A stretch of 34,468 bases of DNA. It comes from Rhodobiaceae bacterium. GTDB lineage: Bacteria; Pseudomonadota; Alphaproteobacteria; Rhizobiales; Aestuariivirgaceae. The DNA lies in the NCBI GenBank assembly GCA_009885825.1, contig VFJY01000014.1:1-34468 (forward strand), read 5' to 3'. Positions 33,031 to 34,468 of the stretch are shown here, piece after piece; within the stretch, counting starts at the first letter, position 1, and each line of letters begins with the position of its first letter. Both the position numbers and the translations under genes were made by a program. The notes beneath the pieces are model-generated. The model ran no database searches. It had not been told where the DNA came from and saw only the letters and a list, made by a program, of their open reading frames with translations.

Positions 33031-33905
33031 CCTGAAACTGAATTTCCAGCAGGCTCGGCGCACTCTTTCTCACGCCCTCGGACCACGCGCTTGCCCTTGA
33101 GTTGGCCCATGGTTTCAGTCACGACCGTGCATTGGCTCTCAACCGCGTGATCGCTTGCGTAGAAAATGATGACCCAGTCTGCCGTTTTTCCCAGTTCGTG
33201 GGCGCGCGCCGTATTCGAAAAAAGTGCGGTAAACTGCCAGTGATCGCGCGTGGTATGGAGGATTGGCAACCACGCCATGCCGCCGGGATTGAATCTCCTG
33301 GGGGAAATCAGCTTCAAGCCACCGGCTGTAGCTTTTTCGCGGTATTCGCGGTCGACGGCCAAAATGGTTCCGACTGATGGCGCTGCCGCAAGAGAATTGC
33401 GCTGCACCAGTGGCCGCCTTCGCTCCAGTATGCTCGCAAGTGAGCTCTGGATGATCTTGATGCGACGCTTGCCAATGCCGGGCACGGTATCAAGCCGCCC
33501 GTCATGCGCGGCGGCTTCCAGCGCTTCAAGCGTGTCAACGTGCAAGTGTTCATGAATGAGATGGGCAAATACTGGCCCGATGCCGGGGATGTACTGAAAC
33601 ATCAATTCAGGCTCGAGCGTTCCACGCAAGCGCTCAAGTTGTGACCAACGGCCCGTGGTTGTCAGCTGCGCAATGGCGGATGCAATTGATTTTCCGATAT
33701 GGGGCAGGGCATCGATCGCCTCAGGCCCCCTGGCCGCGATGATGGCAATATCTTCGCGCAACTCTTCAATTGTCTTGGCGGCTTTCAAATAAGCAGTGAC
33801 GCGGAATGACGTGTCGCCTTGCGCAGCCAGCAGTTTTGCGGCCTCGCGCAACGCTTCAGCGATCAAGGCATTGTGCTCCAGCACTCTGGGGGCGTCGACG
33901 TTCAT
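33027..33905 (-). CDS. Helix-hairpin-helix protein resembling the PolX N-terminal region
   Basis: A 292-residue protein. Residues about 10-75 look like the 8-kDa domain of family X DNA polymerases (NALIAEALREAAKLLAAQ, FRVTAYLKAAKTIEEL, LPHIGKSIASAIAQL). Two helix-hairpin-helix motifs follow: YIPGIGPVFAHLIHEHL near 105 and TVPGIGKRRIKIIQSSL near 140. The polymerase palm with its metal aspartates, expected next, is absent. Instead there is a 120-residue C-terminal part (ILAVDREYREKA, PRRFNPGGMAWLPILHTTRDHW, FTALFSNTARAHELGKT, GQLKGKRVVRGRE) with no recognised domain. The protein probably binds gapped or nicked DNA; an enzymatic role is unproven. The start is uncertain: ATG 33905 or GTG 33914. 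Confidence 0.82.
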   Translation of the reverse strand: MNVDAPRVLEHNALIAEALREAAKLLAAQGDTSFRVTAYLKAAKTIEELREDIAIIAARGPEAIDALPHIGKSIASAIAQLTTTGRWSQLERLRGTLEPELMFQYIPGIGPVFAHLIHEHLHVDTLEALEAAAHDGRLDTVPGIGKRRIKIIQSSLASILERRRPLVQRNSLAAAPSVGTILAVDREYREKATAGGLKLISPRRFNPGGMAWLPILHTTRDHWQFTALFSNTARAHELGKTADWVIIFYASDHAVESQCTVVTETMGQLKGKRVVRGREKECAEPAGNSVSG

Positions 33906-33964
33906 TTTGCTCACACCACCATTTGCGATTGGGAGTGCAATGGACTGGAGAACCCGAACGCGCC

Positions 33965-33978
33965 ATGAGCCAGATCAA
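33965..33978 (-). promoter_or_regulatory. FixK/FNR-like site upstream of the helix-hairpin-helix gene (one mismatch)
   Basis: ATGAGCCAGATCAA (minus-strand TTGATCTGGCTCAT) differs from TTGA-N6-TCAA in one end base. It is centred 66 bases before ATG 33905, the same range as the perfect sites, and lies in the 87-base gap after the regulator gene. Confidence 0.45.
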
Positions 33979-33992
33979 TTTCTGCCGCATAT

Positions 33993-34468
33993 TCAGGCAG
34001 CGGCCATGACGGGGCCCGCAATCCGTGGAATTTCGCTGGTATCCTGTCCAGCCGCCATCGCGAGTGCATAGGGGTTGAGCACCTTCATCACATGGCGGTC
34101 AAATTCCAGAATGCCCTGCTCGCTGAGTTTCCCCAAGGTTCGGCACACATGCTCATTGGACAGGCCAAGTGCATCTGCGATCATGATCTGGGTAATGGGT
34201 AAGTTCAACCCACCCTCGCATGTTGCGGACTTGCCAGGCTGCGCACGTGCCATGAGCTCGGCGATGAGGGCAGCGACACGTTCGCGCGCACTGCGGCGAC
34301 CAAGGCCGATCAAGTGTTCATGGGCGCGCATCTCGCTCTCCGATAGTCTGTCCGCTATGCTGACCGCGAGCAGAGGGCATTTGGAGAGGAGTTGCCGAAA
34401 CTGCGGATAGGGCAAGACAGCGACTATGCAGCTCGTCACTGTCTCTGCGCCGTACCAGCTGGCGCGGC
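33993..34468 (-). CDS. Crp/Fnr-family transcription regulator, 5' end outside window
   Basis: The frame is open to the right edge, giving the C-terminal 158 residues of a Crp/Fnr protein. Visible are the end of the cyclic-nucleotide-binding-like barrel (WYGAETVTSCIVAVLPYPQF), the dimerisation helix (LLSKCPLLAVSIADRLSESEMRAHEHLIGLG) and the winged helix-turn-helix (LPITQIMIADALGLSNEHVCRTLGKLSEQGIL). The recognition helix has Glu and Arg of the FNR pattern E-x-x-S-R but Cys in place of Ser (EHVCR). These Glu and Arg contacts read TTGA half sites, matching the island's boxes. The missing N-terminus would show whether an oxygen-sensing Cys cluster exists. It is the probable local controller. Confidence 0.9.
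   Translation of the reverse strand, partial: RASWYGAETVTSCIVAVLPYPQFRQLLSKCPLLAVSIADRLSESEMRAHEHLIGLGRRSARERVAALIAELMARAQPGKSATCEGGLNLPITQIMIADALGLSNEHVCRTLGKLSEQGILEFDRHVMKVLNPYALAMAAGQDTSEIPRIAGPVMAAA

Overview
The window is chromosomal DNA of an alphaproteobacterium, probably of the order Hyphomicrobiales (Rhizobiales). The call rests on gene families typical of that group: the small Sel1-like protein, the host-attachment-type protein, CreA, a dehydrogenase-first FadB/FadJ-type enzyme, and TTGA-N6-TCAA (FixK/FNR-type) sites. The order within the class is inference.

Bases 1-8324 (minus strand) carry a fatty-acid cassette. A four-gene beta-oxidation operon (acyl-CoA ligase, thiolase, hydroxyacyl-CoA dehydrogenase/enoyl-CoA hydratase, acyl-CoA dehydrogenase) has 4-base stop/start overlaps at two of its junctions and an 8-base gap at the third. 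It is followed by a PlsC-like acyltransferase that runs off the left edge. Bases 8325-8828 hold no recognisable gene.

Bases 8829-15966 are mixed housekeeping DNA: CreA-family protein, cystathionine beta-lyase, a small membrane protein, GatB, a glutathione S-transferase with a histone-like lysine-rich tail, a membrane-anchored endonuclease/exonuclease/phosphatase protein, a Sel1-repeat protein, an orphan iron-binding periplasmic protein and tRNA-Ser(GCU). Directly after the tRNA (16111-18216) lies a decayed IS66-type element. Its tnpB is frameshifted. Its tnpC has an internal stop, two frameshifts and an in-frame junction to the C-terminal part of a pRiA4b ORF-3-like protein.

Bases 18351-34468 look like a low-oxygen/stress island. 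In order they hold a three-gene ABC exporter (minus), a DUF4010/MgtC-like membrane protein (plus), a plus-strand arc-type operon (APC antiporter, COG2403 cyclic-2,3-diphosphoglycerate-synthetase-like P-loop protein, catabolic ornithine carbamoyltransferase, carbamate kinase) with no arginine deiminase, and a minus-strand series (BON-domain protein, single Usp, unknown small protein, tandem Usp, DUF2892 protein, host-attachment-type protein, Hsp20, helix-hairpin-helix protein). A Crp/Fnr-family regulator ends the window.

Five perfect TTGA-N6-TCAA palindromes and two with one mismatch lie in the intergenic spaces of this island. Six of the seven sit about 58-89 bases (centre to start codon) ahead of a gene. 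The simplest reading is that the regulator at the right edge, or a paralogue, switches the island on when oxygen is scarce: substrate-level ATP from carbamoyl phosphate, together with envelope, chaperone and universal-stress functions. The ArcA-less arc operon with its uncharacterised COG2403 protein is the most promising candidate for undescribed biology here.
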